A stretch of 64,000 nucleotides of DNA from Heligmosomoides polygyrus polygyrus (taxonomy: Eukaryota > Nematoda > Chromadorea > Rhabditida > Heligmosomidae): assembly GCA_947396885.1 (NCBI GenBank), contig OX377203.1:28523253-28587252 (forward strand). Reading direction: 5' to 3'. Positions 35,880 through 48,400 of this stretch are shown here, piece by piece; the first letter of the stretch is position 1, and each line of letters opens with the position of its first letter. Under the pieces are notes generated by a model. That model ran no database searches. It saw nothing but the letters and a program-made list of their open reading frames with translations, and was not told the DNA's origin. Both the position numbers and the translations under genes were made by a program.

Positions 35880-37620
35880 GAGGAGTTGACATCGAACGCG
35901 TGATCTGATCTCAGGTACTTGAAAGCTGAAGTACGAGGCAGCTCTGTTTATCTAATAAAACAGGACTGATATTGAACAGTTGTCAGGTACTCGAGTTTTT
36001 GACGTTAAGCTTGAGTCCAAATCTCTGCAAACGATCGGGCCAGGCGTGCACCTGCTGCTCGAGTTCAATCTTCTCTTCGCAAGCGAACGTTACATACGTC
36101 GTCAGCGTAAAGCGAAGTCCAAAGGACAGGCTACTGAAGATTATGTGATACGGTGACCATAACGACGATGAAGAGCAGTGGGGATGATAGAGAAGCTTAA
36201 CGTATTCCGACGGAGATTGGTGACTCCGTCGACGTACCCACAGGCTTGCTTCCGACTCTTTGGACAAAGGTAGAATAACCTCATATAACCAAAGAGGTAT
36301 TCGGAAACGTTATGTCGTCTCAACACATATCGTATTACTTCATGATAGAAAGCTTTCTGCACGTCAAGGAAGGCGAGAGATCCCGGCTTTAGATTCTTAC
36401 GGTGTTTTCCTACAAGAAGACGAACGGTGCTTGTGGCATCAGCAATGACACTTCCAGCTACGAAACATACTGGCTGTCAGAAAGCCAGACGATTTCACGA
36501 GTGCGTCCATCGATAAATCGCTCAAAGATATTGACGCTTTGCAAAGGCAAGTGAATCGGACGGCAATTATAGCGATCTGCAGGACAACCTTTCTTCTTCC
36601 AAATCGGAATCGCCGTGGTTTGATATCAACACTCGGGCACTTTCTTCTCCGCTACACCTGATTAAAGAACTTCCCCAACCAGTAGAGCACCAAAATGTTG
36701 ACTTCCACACATAAGCCACTATGTCTTCGGGTCCAGTCGCTTTAACTAGCCTCATCTTCTTCAGAGTTACTTTTCCTTCTCCACGTTGATTGCATGGACG
36801 AAACCGTGAGTCGGAGCCGTCGAAGGAATGACTGGATTTTTCCTCTATGAGGAGATTTCCTCAAAGTATAATAGTCGCGCCTTCGCTTTAATGCGTTCCT
36901 GCGGTCCGCAAGAAGAGTTCCGTCCTCATCACTGATGCTCTGTCGATGGTGCTTTTTAGCGATCGCCATCGCGTTAGTCCACCTCCCGGTTGGCATCTCC
37001 ATAATGAGTGACTTTTGCAACAGCCATGGCTTTCTTCTGCAGATTCCTTCGCTGCTTGATATTTCCGCCAGTAATGAGCTGTCTTCTCCATGACAGACAC
37101 GCGATAGAGCGACTTCTTCTCTCCACCTTTGCTTTCACATCGTCTGTCCGCAGCCGTGCCTGTTTGTCGACCTTCGCGTCGTCCAGACCTCGTAATACCG
37201 AGTGCCGACTGTGCAGCTTGATCGCGTCGATCGCCTTCTTCAACGTTTCATCGACAGTTGTGACTGTCGGTAACGGAACTTAAGAAATCGCGGCTGCTTC
37301 GTTCTCTTTCATACGCCACCACTTGATTCTTGCTGCACCGCATCGCTCGACCTGCTTCAGCCTCGGGGGCACCAACCGCCGATCTTCAAAGTGCAGATCA
37401 GCGGTCGATGCTTCATAGGGCTCGACCTTCGCGCCTCTGACGAGACTTCGGACGGGATCCTTCACAGGGCAGTCTATCTGGGTCCTGGAGCTCCCACTAC
37501 AGTATGGGATTAAGTGATAATCGCATTTTTGGAATACGGTGTTCACTAAGATGAGGTCGAGTGAGTGCGCACAGTCAAGATACGTTCACCATTGGCCATT
37601 ACGTGATTCGCATACCATGG
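35880..37620 (-). pseudogene. Decayed second copy of the RTE-type element seen in the lipase intron
   Basis: This copy keeps part of the endonuclease that the intronic copy lacks: 37280-37546 reads LVNTVFQKCDYHLIPY-like sequence, then SSRTQIDCPVKDPVRSLV. Next come KVEPYEASTADLHFEDRRLV, a connector (36974-37243; ARLRTDDVKAKVERRSRSIA, AMAVAKVTHYGDAN), 36567-36755 (KATGPEDIVAYVWKS), 36141-36362 and 35983-36267 (VHAWPDRLQRFGLKLNVKN). There are frameshifts every 60-90 codons and the catalytic YADD block is destroyed. The 3' end is lost near 35880. Confidence 0.75.
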
Positions 37621-37624
37621 CAGC

Positions 37625-38800
37625 TGTAAGCGATGTTATCCTGTGTCGGTCACTTCCCGCTAAAGGGGAACCAGAACCATCCTTGTCTTTCGGATCAGCT
37701 TGAGGAAAATCTTCATCAAGCGGTGGTCGCTGAAACGCTCCATGCTCGGCCTGCACTGCGAAGAAATGAAATCAACTCTTCTTCGCTCCAGCGCTGCTGC
37801 CAACTCTCACGAGGGGCCCGTCAACGTGCCCACAACAACATTGCTGCGCAGATCCTGTTTAAGTTACGGTGGTTTTGATATAGGTCAGAAGCCACTGATG
37901 CCGATCTTCCATGAGGGAAAGAACGGTTTCATCAGAGAAGGAGCAGGAGGAACTAGTGGAAGAAAATTTGATCTTGGAATGTGCTAGATGATTCGACAGT
38001 GCTATCCAATTCGAGTCTGATGACGACCAATGCCTTGATGATGCCGATCACGACCTTGAAGCTCATTTTGACCATTTCAACATCGACGAAGGCCGCCGTT
38101 AAGTGAGCTTGCCTTTCAAAAAGAATAATTTGTCATCTACGGTAGTACTTCAATCTCGCCATATCATCACAAACTCTTGCTTTGAAGCGTTTAACCCCTG
38201 CTAAGTAGACATATTAAACGAATTATTTTACCGAATTCATTTTAGGACTTGATGCCACCCACTCTAAGACGTTGAGAATGCTGGGCTCCCAGCGGCTAGC
38301 ACTCCAACTTTTTGCTAGATTTATCGGAAGAGAATAGGCCCTGTTAAAACAAAAACGATCTTGGCGCAAAGTGGAATTCGCTGTACGCCATCGAATCGCC
38401 CTATCTCGCTGTTCACGAAAAGTGGGTTATTACCTGCCATCATATAAGGCCTTAGCACTCACAATTGCAGAGTTTGGTTAGATGGCAGGCAGAGGATGAT
38501 GCACTTGTATGGTTGAAGGGGCTCAATCTCCGCTGCCCTAATTGAATGAGGAGCTGTAATGCTCCAAGGATTCAACTATAGCTTACAACTGGTAACTCAC
38601 GATTTCTCCGAGACTTGAGAGCAGAGGAAAAAAGCAACTTTGAACTCCGCAACTCCGCAAACGCCTTGTAAACAAAAAAAAGGAAGAGTTGGTAGGGGCT
38701 GATTTAATGGGTGCCATTGTGAAACACCATGCTAAAGAAGGAAGCATAAAAAGCGGCGGTCATCGATTCCTTCTCGAGCAGTCCACTTCTGCAGGATGTG
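37625..38800. other. Intergenic stretch, nothing recognised
   Basis: Only short open frames (longest about 95 codons at 37700-37987 plus) with no domain or splice signals that could be supported. Confidence 0.45.
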
Positions 38801-38809
38801 GATTGTATT

Positions 38810-38998
38810 TGAATGCCCATACAATGGCATGCGATGACGAGGAGGTAGACAGATCAGCGTTTTATCCTTCAAGGTAACAATTTACCCACCCCGGTGGAAC
38901 GGTAGGTTTGGTTGGTCAGGGTGAGATCTGAACTAAGAACCCGAGTCAGAGTGGGCGCGACAGCTGGCATCTGCTTCGACTGCGCTACACGAGCCAAC
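38810..38998 (-). repeat. tRNA-derived SINE-like repeat, copy 5 (partial)
   Basis: On the plus strand it shows TTTTATCCTTCAAGG, TTTGGTTGGTCAGGGTGAG and, at the head, CTGCGCTACACGAGCC (about 38981-38996). Both head and body are in the same order as copy 1. Confidence 0.55.
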
Positions 38999-39990
38999 GG
39001 AGAGAGACGTGCGGCTCTCTAGGTGGAGCGAGGAAATTGCTCTTTTGGACGACTACAGTTCTTCACTGCAGCTGAGGGAACGCCCTCAGTTCTCGTCAAA
39101 GGGATGCTTGCCCTATGCAAGCGCCCCGTTTCCGTGAACGGATTCTCTGGCGAGATCTTATTGCGCAGACGCGGAATCGCATCGGCAAGTTGTTGCGCAG
39201 TCGCAGCGGGTGCATCGGCCGCATGCGGCTAACGAGAAGCGCCGTTGTCGGACAAATACGATGCTGGACGATGTTTCTCGAAATGACACCCGGCACGGGG
39301 AAGCGGGAGGGATGCTTGGAATTCTGGTGTCGAAGGATAGCAAGGCATTCTGTCCCGAAATTGACCAGTGACAGTAGACTACCGCATGTTTCTAATAAGG
39401 GGCCCTCACTTGTGTTCCTTAGTCCACCATCTTTAAAATGGAAAAGGAAAAATTGCCCAAAGTGTAGAACACATAATGCACCGCAAAAACCAAGAATTTG
39501 CTGGGAGACTTAATACTAGCCAGTGGCTCTGTGAGATGGGCATTCTTCTTTCAGAAGAGCAGGCTTTTCCGCCCGTTTCTGACAGTATGTGGTTAGATTA
39601 AGAACACTTTCTGAAGCAAAAGTAAAACATTTGCTACCGTCGCTGTCCGCTTTTATGAAAATTCTTTTAGTAATAAAAGAAACAAACGTTTAAAGGTATA
39701 CGTTGACAAATACCCTATCAGAAAGAGCCACACCTTCTTCCTCCCAAGGGTAATAGAGGTCTCTGTGAGTACTGTTCACTCATGTCTTTCTCTTGTCGAC
39801 CGGAGGAATTATATTAATGCTTCGCTCTTTCCAGCCAAGTTCACCATTAAATGATGCCGGAGTGAGCATCCTGCACGTTTGAAAAAAGACGCGCAGCATT
39901 GGGAGGAGGGAACGTGCCAGTCAATCATAGCCAAGCACAGCACTAACCGTACACACGCCAGGTAATCAGGGTACCGACCAGGGCTCATAC

Positions 39991-40140
39991 TCACCAACGG
40001 TTTACAACAATTTAGCAGAGGAAATACGGCCGAAATCCATAATAGCGCGGCGAAATGTTTCATTATATCGCTTGATAAGCCGCGCTATCCGGGATTTCGG
40101 CCGTATTTTCTCTGCTAAATTGCTGTAAGTCGTTGCTGAA
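39991..40140. repeat. Inverted-repeat MITE-like element with ~60-bp arms
   Basis: The left arm (39991-40051) and right arm (40079-40140) pair over about 60 bp with few mismatches, sharing CAATTTAGCAGAG, AAATACGGCCGAAATCC and ATAGCGCGGC. The loop is 27 bp. There is no coding capacity. The structure fits a foldback MITE or a hairpin RNA locus; no TSD could be fixed. Confidence 0.8.
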
Positions 40141-40710
40141 TCTGGCCCCAGGAGCGCACATTTAACGGTTAACGATTTACCGAATTTAACGAATCAACGA
40201 CGAGTGTCAGGTGTCACCAGAGCTGGTGACGACCGGGGAAGAGGGCCTGCAGGTGAAGCTAACGTATGAAACGATCACACCCAAATGGACAACCTCGAGG
40301 AAGTTACATCAGCAGTGCACTGTAGGTGATAGCAAAGAACTTTCTGCAATTATAGAAAAAATTTTATATATAACAGGTGTCTAGAGCGAGTCCACCCTGC
40401 ACCACTTCCAAACCGGTATCTTTCCTCTAGCCGATCCAGAAAAGTAATTTTATTGTAGACATCCTTCTACAGAACAGCTACAAAGCAACCGAAAGCGGGC
40501 ATGATATTTACATCTTAAAATTTAAAAAATTGTTCGATTTTACAACCCTCCCCTCTCTATAATTGCCGCTACTTTTAAAAACTTAATTCACTAACGTATA
40601 AAGTCTGGCACATGAAATGTGGATGTACCCCTCTATCGCGCTAGAACTGCACCCTTGCGTTTCATAACATAACGCACAGACGTCTAGGAAGTTAGAGAAT
40701 TGGGAAATGT

Positions 40711-41260
40711 GAGGGAAAACCGATATCACCGGCAACAGATAAATAATGCCGATCGGTATTGTTTGCCTGCCCCTTTGCCTGAAGCTTTTCCGTCGGCCAT
40801 CTCAATTACGTTACTCCCACCCCGATCGGTTAAATGTGAGAGAAAAACGACAACGCTCAAACGATAGAAATATCGATCAGTATTGATTGCATTTCCCCCT
40901 AATGTGAGCCCTTCAGTCGGATATCATAATCACGTGTCTCCACCATGATTGGTTAAGTCTGAGTGAAAACCGATAGTACCGGTCAAAATATCGATCACAT
41001 CGATGGTTACTAGTGGCCTGATCCACGTTATGTGAAAGAAATACAACGGGAAATGCAAGAGTGCCGCAACGCGAGAAGCGCCTGTAATGTGAAAGGGCGG
41101 CCTGAAGTGACTGCTGTAGAAGAAAAGAACGGCTGTGTGAGTAAAAGAACACACCACAAGTGGAATAATCCAATCTGAAAGTGAGATCTGAGAGGAAACC
41201 GATATCGCCGTTCAGAGGTAGATAATAGCAATCGGTATTGGTTGTCTGGTTGATCTGTGA
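40711..41260. repeat. Diverged ~125-bp tandem repeats
   Basis: Units start with GAGNGAAAACCGATA-like sequence at 40711, 40838, 40961 and 41190. Units 1 and 2 are 127 and 123 bp and share ATCGGTATTG/ATCAGTATTG, a CTTCAGTCGG/CTTTTCCGTCGG-like stretch, CTCCACC and GGTTAA before the next unit. Unit 3 is interrupted and unit 4 partial. It looks like an old satellite or a tandemly duplicated repeat. Confidence 0.6.
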
Positions 41261-41264
41261 CACG

Positions 41265-43685
41265 GCCTCTGGACTACATCTGCGGCAGGCCTTCTGAGAC
41301 ACGACGTACGCTGTGCGACGTATGCGGCACGTCTTCTGAATCCCGACCCCATGTTGCACGAGGGTCGGGCGACGTCTCGGGCACGCGGCGTATATCACTG
41401 GACGCGGCTTCGAACGAGAGTAGAGAGTTTGGTTGATCGTGGTAGATCTTTTTTAGGAAGTGCAAAAATTCTGCACCACAAGGGAGTCGATCCGTAAACC
41501 ACCCCGTCTCACCAAGCCGCTCCTCCACCCCTGCGCCACCACTGCTCGGACAGCAGCGAGCGCAGTCTTCGGGCTACTTGAGCTGGGAACCATGATGAAA
41601 ATGGTCCATAACTCCGTTCACAGATGCGCACAACAGAAACGGAACACATATTTGGAATCAGCGTTCGAAGCCGCATCCAGTGATATACATCGCGTCTCAA
41701 AGTCCCATGGTCGTCTAGTATCCTTCCCATGCCAGATAACACGGCTTATCGTTCACCACATCGCTTAATAATAATAATTATCTGAGTTTTCCGCTGCCAA
41801 TTCTCTGTTAAAATTGTGCATGTCGTTGACGATCGACTCCAAGTGGACATATGAGCAAAATAATGTTAATATAGCAAAAGTTGATTTCGCCAGCACAGCA
41901 AAAAATGCAAAAAAAGGAACCGGCTATCATTTCGCACAACGACCGGAGGAAATTTGGAAACCATCATGGCGCTTCCCAGACAAGGCCCTACAATCCTATA
42001 TAGGTCGCTTTGAGAATCTCCACGGTCACATAGATGACCTTCGAGTTTAGTTTTGAAAAGTGCAGGCTGGAGTAGAAAAGGAGGACCACAATCAAATGTG
42101 GGCTACACAAGAAAACAGTAGTAGTAAACGATGCTCTGAAAAAATTGCCAAAATATCGTAATTGACAAGATTTTTATGCGCAAATTTTCTTCCGCAATGT
42201 TTGAGCTGTATGGAGTTCGAAATTGCAATTTTTAGCCTTGTGAAGTAAGTCTTACCATTAGATGGATTCCAGTGCCTTTTCGAACAAAGGTTCGAGACAG
42301 CACGCTAAAGAAAATCGCACTAGAATGCTGAGAAGAAAGGCGGGAAAAGAAGAGGAAAGCATGTAGCTCACTAGGAAGCGCTGCGTTCCCGTTTCGAGCT
42401 TTTTTTAGTCACCGAAAGCGAGAGTCGCACCGTGCATCGATCACTGTCAAACACAGAAAAGGTGCGTAGCCCTCCATAGGAAAAATAGGTTTTGGTCAAG
42501 CGAAAATCCTTACCTTTAGGTCCTCTTCACTAGACTACCTCGTTCTTCACCTTGTTGTTTTGCTCCGCCCTTACCGATTATAATTTTCGTCAGGCACTTC
42601 CACCACCGACAATAGCGAGTGAAACGGGAAGGCTAAGAAGAATCTGAGCACAGATGATTTTACTAATTCCTGACTAAAGTAGTTACTAGGACTCGTGGAG
42701 AAACAAAGAGGCATTCCCTTTCTAAGATTTTCGTTCTCCGCCCGTTCGGGTCTATCTTAGGCTTCACCTTTAGCCTTCCTAAGCCTTGCCGCGCTGGCAA
42801 CTATTGAACAGCAGAAACAATTCTTACCAGTAGGTCACAACTAGTCGCATGAATCAACGCCTTCAAGCTCAAGTACTTGTTGTCAAAGTTTTCTTCAAAG
42901 GTTAGAACGGGTATTATTTATCAATCCCCTGATTTTCTGTTTTTTGGACCATGTTCCTTCTATATACTGATGGCTTCCAGGCCATCTCAAAATCTGCCCA
43001 CCAGTGATAGTAAATTAAAATTACTTCGCCATCCTCTTTTTCAAATAAGTCTAGAGTTTAAGTCAAAGAATCAGTCGATTCTTGAATAGCCAAAAAAGTT
43101 CAAGTTTATTTTTCTAAGCTTCTTGACGAAAAGAAAATGTCCAATATCGTCCTGTTTCCAGGTCTAAACATACGATTGAACTTATATGAAAGTCCCAATT
43201 GTACCTAAACCGAAACTCCCCAATTGGCTTGCAACAGCAAATTAAGAAAGGGCCAAAGTCAGAAATCAGTGATCTTCTACTGAATCAACTGGTGCACGGT
43301 AGCGGAGTCGGACGCGCCGACAGCGGAGTGCATCCCGAATAAAGGTCCATGTTCTGAGTCCCTCTTATGTCAAGTAAGCCTTTTATCTCTCCGGCTTCGG
43401 TTGAATTGGTGTCAGATTTGTCGGGAAGAATAAACGATGATTGCCCATTTGCCAGCTACCTCAACTCATCATGTAGGGGTAATACGCATTCAAATTGTTC
43501 CTACCAATATTTTGTGCCAGTAGAATCCGTGACGCGGCCCTTAGAGGGATCGGCTACCCGGTCCTTTATTCTATATCCTTCATTGTACCAGCGATGAGCA
43601 GTTGTGAAGCTAGCCGCCTCCTCTATCCGCTTCTCCCGACCTAGACCCGAGCCACCTCGTATGGCTTTTTAAACGATAAAGATCG
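41265..43685. other. Intergenic stretch, nothing recognised
   Basis: No gene, element end or structured repeat could be supported. Open frames are short and without motifs. Confidence 0.4.
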
Positions 43686-43689
43686 ATGA

Positions 43690-43908
43690 TGATCAACCAC
43701 TGTGCTAGATGCGCCACGCATTTAATTTCTACGGGATGTTGCGGCAGCAGTTTAAATGCGTATTTCATGCATACAGTGGCCGCGGTGGCCAACTGTTGGA
43801 GACGCCATTGCGCTATCCTTCACAGGAAAGTTTGTTACCCGTTCACCGACCAGACGACTCATGATGCAGGAACAGTTGGCGCCTCCTGCGATTGCGCTAC
43901 GCTTGTCC
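43690..43908 (-). repeat. tRNA-derived SINE-like repeat, copy 6
   Basis: On the plus strand: GATGCGCCACGCATTTAA (tail side), CGGGATGTTGCGGC, AAATGCGTATTTCATGC, GGTGGCCAACTG, CGCTATCCTTCACAGG and, at the head, TTGCGCTACGCTTGTCC. The order is the same as copy 1. Confidence 0.6.
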
Positions 43909-43909
43909 T

Positions 43910-45410
43910 CGCGGTGGTTGCTGCTACAGAAACGTGTTTATTGGACTCTTTTCTCTCTTAGTTTCGGAAGCCAAGCATCGCTCTTCTTCGTCAGGAGAAG
44001 GTAATGTAGAGCAACTGCTCCAGAATTGTAGACTTGATGTTCAAAAAATTTAACTCTTAGAGAAAAGAAGGCTTTGAAATTCATATGAAGGGTGTGGTAG
44101 TGTGACACTGTTCCTAATGCAGGTTCCATCGTTGAATAGTTGTTTGAAGGAAAACACATAACTTCTTTCCAGAAGAGTGACACCTGGACTTTGCAGCGAG
44201 TTTTCGGAACGTTGTCAGGAGATATATTAGACCTGAATGACTCACCTTAGCATAAGCGGCATGAATGGAGATGCTGTTGTGTTGTGGGCGGTGTCGGCTA
44301 GACAAAGTGCAATGGGACAGGGCGGAGCGACGATCCGGATCGGGTGCTGGGAAACGGGATCCCGACTAGCCCCACATCTCGCAATATCAAGCTCGAAACA
44401 ACAGTTGTCGCCGGCGTCTGGACACATTAATGGACATATTCCAGAATGTCGCCATCGGTCGCTTGTCCGCTGCGTCATAGGAGCGCTCGGCAAGCCACTA
44501 GACGGGACCTGGTAAATTCTCTAATGGAACATTAAGCTTAGTGTACCCTTATTATACCCAGAAGCAGATTCTTCCTCGCTCATTCTTTTCAGAGCCTCCC
44601 TTGTCTAACGTCTGTCGTCCCGCGAGACAGACTGCCCGCCGCTCACCATTGAGCGGCATTGTCGTCAACGTGTCTAACAGAAGAACTCGGACTTCCGTTT
44701 CAACTAAAGATGTGTTGCCTCATGGAGCTGGTACATCTCTTATTATTTAAATCGTATAGGAACTGTAGGGATGGTCTAGAAACAATATTTTTCCTCTATT
44801 CTTGGGAATTTATAGCACTTTTGTTAGTCATCTTTGGAATACAACAATGCTACCATCATACTATGGGTATTGGTTAATTCATATCTGCTGCTGCGAGATC
44901 TTTTAAGAAGGAAGCAATTTAGAGCTCACTAACTGCACTGTACAAGCAGGATGGATTAGATAGATGAATACGGAACGGGGTATAGCCAGGCTTTGCTATT
45001 CGACGATTCTTCGAGGGATGCTATAAGTTAAGGATTTCCAAAGTGGTGGATGCTGTAATCTCTCCTACTCACGGTTTGTCTGATTTTGCAGCCAATGAAT
45101 ATGTATATGCATATATATATATATATGTGCGCTCTGAGAATGGGCCAGAATGGGCCTGTAGCCGTAAAAGGGCGTACGTATCCCACAATGGAAGTACTAG
45201 TGTCGACATTTGTCCTTGCTCTTATCGTTTGCTTCTTCAAAAGCAATAACAACCTGTTCACATGAACGCTTCTGCTCTTCTACAGAACCCAAGGAGCAGC
45301 ACTTCATCACATAAAGCAAAACACATATGCGGTAGGAAGTCAAGTCCTAAACACCGCAGTACCAAGGGTTTTAGACAGCCGAAAGCCATAAAAGATAATT
45401 CTGCTAAAGA
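43910..45410. other. Intergenic stretch, nothing firm
   Basis: A minus-strand frame at 44242-44493 contains a cysteine-rich piece (CPLMCPDAGDNCCFE) but no splice-site set or known domain supports it as a gene. A short TA repeat lies at about 45113-45126. Confidence 0.4.
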
Positions 45411-45416
45411 AAAATC

Positions 45417-45422
45417 TTTATT
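45417..45422 (-). terminator. Poly(A) signal of the CUB/VWA gene
   Basis: AATAAA on the minus strand, 17 nt after the TAG stop at 45439-45441, predicting a very short 3' UTR, as is common in nematodes. Confidence 0.7.
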
Positions 45423-45438
45423 AAGCAAAAAAAATCGA

Positions 45439-48400
45439 CTATGCTCCACATGCAGCTGACTGACTGGCGCAAAGAGCGCTGTTAATTGAAGGTACCAGCG
45501 CAGCTAGACCATCGTAATCTGCTTGGAAGGTAAAACCGCTGCCGTATCCCAACAGGCCAAGTCGGGACACATCCAGGCTCTCTCCCATACCAACGACGAT
45601 GGTCTGAAAACACCATTTGGATGAGCTGTCCAGGAGCAGAAGGCCTTCTGAGCACCGCGTTTCACCATAGTGTCGTCCGTTGTGCGAATGGTGTGAGCGA
45701 ACTCCATGGCTTCGTAGAAATCCTGGTCGTCGCTTAAATTGCAAATACTTAAAACAACCTTCAGGTCTTCCTAGCATTTTTTCTGGTCACGATCCTTTAA
45801 AAGCTTGTGTGGTGCAAATGTTCGAGTAGGAGCCGCCTACTGACAGCTTTTCTTGAAAAACCCTTCGGCTAGAACGGAGCCTACTTTGGATTTTGCGGCA
45901 CGAAGGCGATCACTGTCTTCTCGACGCCTTTCCGCTCCTTGTCTTCCGTAGCTTCGAAGCTCACAGCTCCCTGCGCATACTTGAAGATGCTGAAAAATGC
46001 TCTTTAATGTGTCACGAAGCGACAGTGTGTGTGGTCAACTTCTTCGCAGGGAGAGGTGATTTCTTCACATGGCTCAACTCCTACCACTGAAGGTCAGTGT
46101 TGTTGTTCTGCGTCACATCCGGAACGAGATCCGTCATGCTAAGCACAATCTCCGTCAGTTTCTGGTTGTCGGCGAGGTCCTCAGCCGTCCACACTACGGC
46201 ATAGTCGGCGTCCACCTGAAAAGTGTTCACAAAATCGCTTTCCAAAAGATCGTTAAGAAGATAGGGAGGCGATTCATCTTCTGGGGTGCTTATTTATTCT
46301 AAAATTTACACCTGTAATTCTTCATTGCTTCGAATAGACGACCTATGTATTTTCAACTTTCGAAAAACCGCGAAATCGTACGAATTCTGATACTAAATCG
46401 TTGCGAAGGCGAGAAGTTGTGCAAAGGCGTTTTTCAGCATTTAAACAACATAAGCAGGTTGTATGGAAAGCACGATCAGTTTTTGAGGCTTATATTCAAA
46501 AAACCAACAGCTCCGCTCAAAAAAATTTTTTTGCAAAAATTAAAAAATATATGAACCGCTGTCAGCTAATGAAAATGAGATATCTTGTGCGACAGGAGTT
46601 CCTTAAAAATCTGACGAATTATTATTTATTTATTTTATTAGCGCATTAATGTGCGAAATGATCCACTTCGCATATTTAGGAAAGGAAAACCTAAAGGAAA
46701 ATGCAAGCCAAGATGTTCTCCTTACTCACCATTAGGTATGCTACTACTCGAACCTTCTCTTCTCCAACCTGCCATGTTGGAGTCAGCACATTGGCCACGA
46801 AGTCGAGTTGCTAGAATGCTCCAAAGTGATTTCTGTGCTCACGAAAAGCTGGGAAATGTTCGAGCGTTACCTTCAAGAAATTCGCCTGCGAACCAACCGT
46901 GGAGAGCCCGCTGAGCATCAGCACGACGTCTCTGTTACAGGGAGTAGCCGCTATAACGGAATATGTGCGGCAAAGAACATTTCGCTGCCGAACGAATTAA
47001 GATGAGGGTACCAACTGAATATGGACTGATAGACGAACTCGAACCCTGTCTTCTGTATGACCGGATCCGTCTGAAATGTGACGAGAGCATATCGCTGTGT
47101 GGTAGTGTACACTCCAGCTGGAGCAGTCACCGTGTTGTTTGGTCCTCCAATTCTGAAAAGCTGGAAGCGGTATGATTAGCGAGGAGAAGGCTACATCTTG
47201 AAAGTCTGTCTGCGGTCTAGTCTCAGCTTATACATTTACTGAGCGAAAAGTTCCCTAAATTACAAAGTTACAAAGTACAAAATACGAGTACACAAAGTTC
47301 CCTAAGCGACGACGAAAGGATTTATATGGCTACAGGATACCAGCGCAATTTGAAATTTTCAAGGAAGAAAAACCGTTTGCCTAAAAAGAAAGCTTCACGA
47401 TATTCGAAAATTTCTGTCAATCAAACTACAGGGTGCGTAAAAAGTATTGACGCACTAAATGACGGTTGTGGAAATAGTATTGCGCAGTAAGTTTTAAAAT
47501 ATTCACTTGAGAAATATGGAAAACGATTTTGCAAACACGATAGAATAACTCGTAATTGACATTGTCTCCTTTACTGTGAATACAGGAGCGAAAACGACGG
47601 AAAAATTCATGAGCACGCGCCGCAAGTACTCGCTTGCATTTCGTTCCGTGCTTTGAACAGGGTAGCCTTGTGCGACTGGTCACTTCTGTTGAAAGTAGCC
47701 CAGACCTCATTCTCCAAAATCGCCTAAAAAGAGTAATCCAGCGGATTCATGTTTAAGCTGTGCTCGTCTGAGAAGCTGTCTACACCTGCGCGCGTTATCT
47801 GTTTACCGTTATCGGACAGAGGTTGATAATTTCGGATTTGAACGTTAACGTGCGTGAACCTCTTGTAATCATCATCTGTTATGACAGAGCCGTGGCTGAC
47901 GTTTGGGTTGCTGACATCTTTCCTCACCTACCGTTTCGAACAGCGCCTAAATCTCTTGTTAAGGATGTATTCGGCTCTTTGGGTAACAAACAAAAAAGGG
48001 CCACCGTAACCACGACGATATCATGTTTCTTCAGTTTTTTTTGTGAGTGTTTTTTGAGCACAATACAGACAACAAAAATAACACACAAAAACCTAGAGGG
48101 GTAGAAAGAAAAAGCTGGAGCTGAATCAAAACGTAGGTGGGTCAATACTTTTTACGCACCCTGTATACACCATTGTCACTCCTAGTTGGACACCTTTCAA
48201 ATCAAACTGGACACTTTTCTCGTGAAATTGGACACTTGTCACGTCAAATCATAAGCTTTTCTAACAAGGAGAGCCTCCAAAGTGGCGGTGAGCTTTTGCG
48301 GTGCAATTTTTACGGGATGTAGGGTCCCCTGTGTGGAGTCCAAAAACCTAGTTATTTCTTCGGAATGCTCTTCTATGGTCGAAAAAAAGGCACGTGGAAG

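Noticed and set aside
40913..41398. A 161-codon minus-strand open frame
   Set aside because: It lies within the ~125-bp tandem repeats, and its sequence repeats accordingly; no domain or splice context.
44242..44493. Cysteine-rich minus-strand frame as a secreted protein gene
   Set aside because: No signal peptide, no matching neighbouring exons, and the cysteine cluster is only about 20 residues.
46932..46950. Acceptor at 46932 for exon 5 of the CUB/VWA gene
   Set aside because: It would join exon 4 in a phase that creates a stop codon. The TAG acceptor ending at 46951 restores TPCNRDVVLM in frame.
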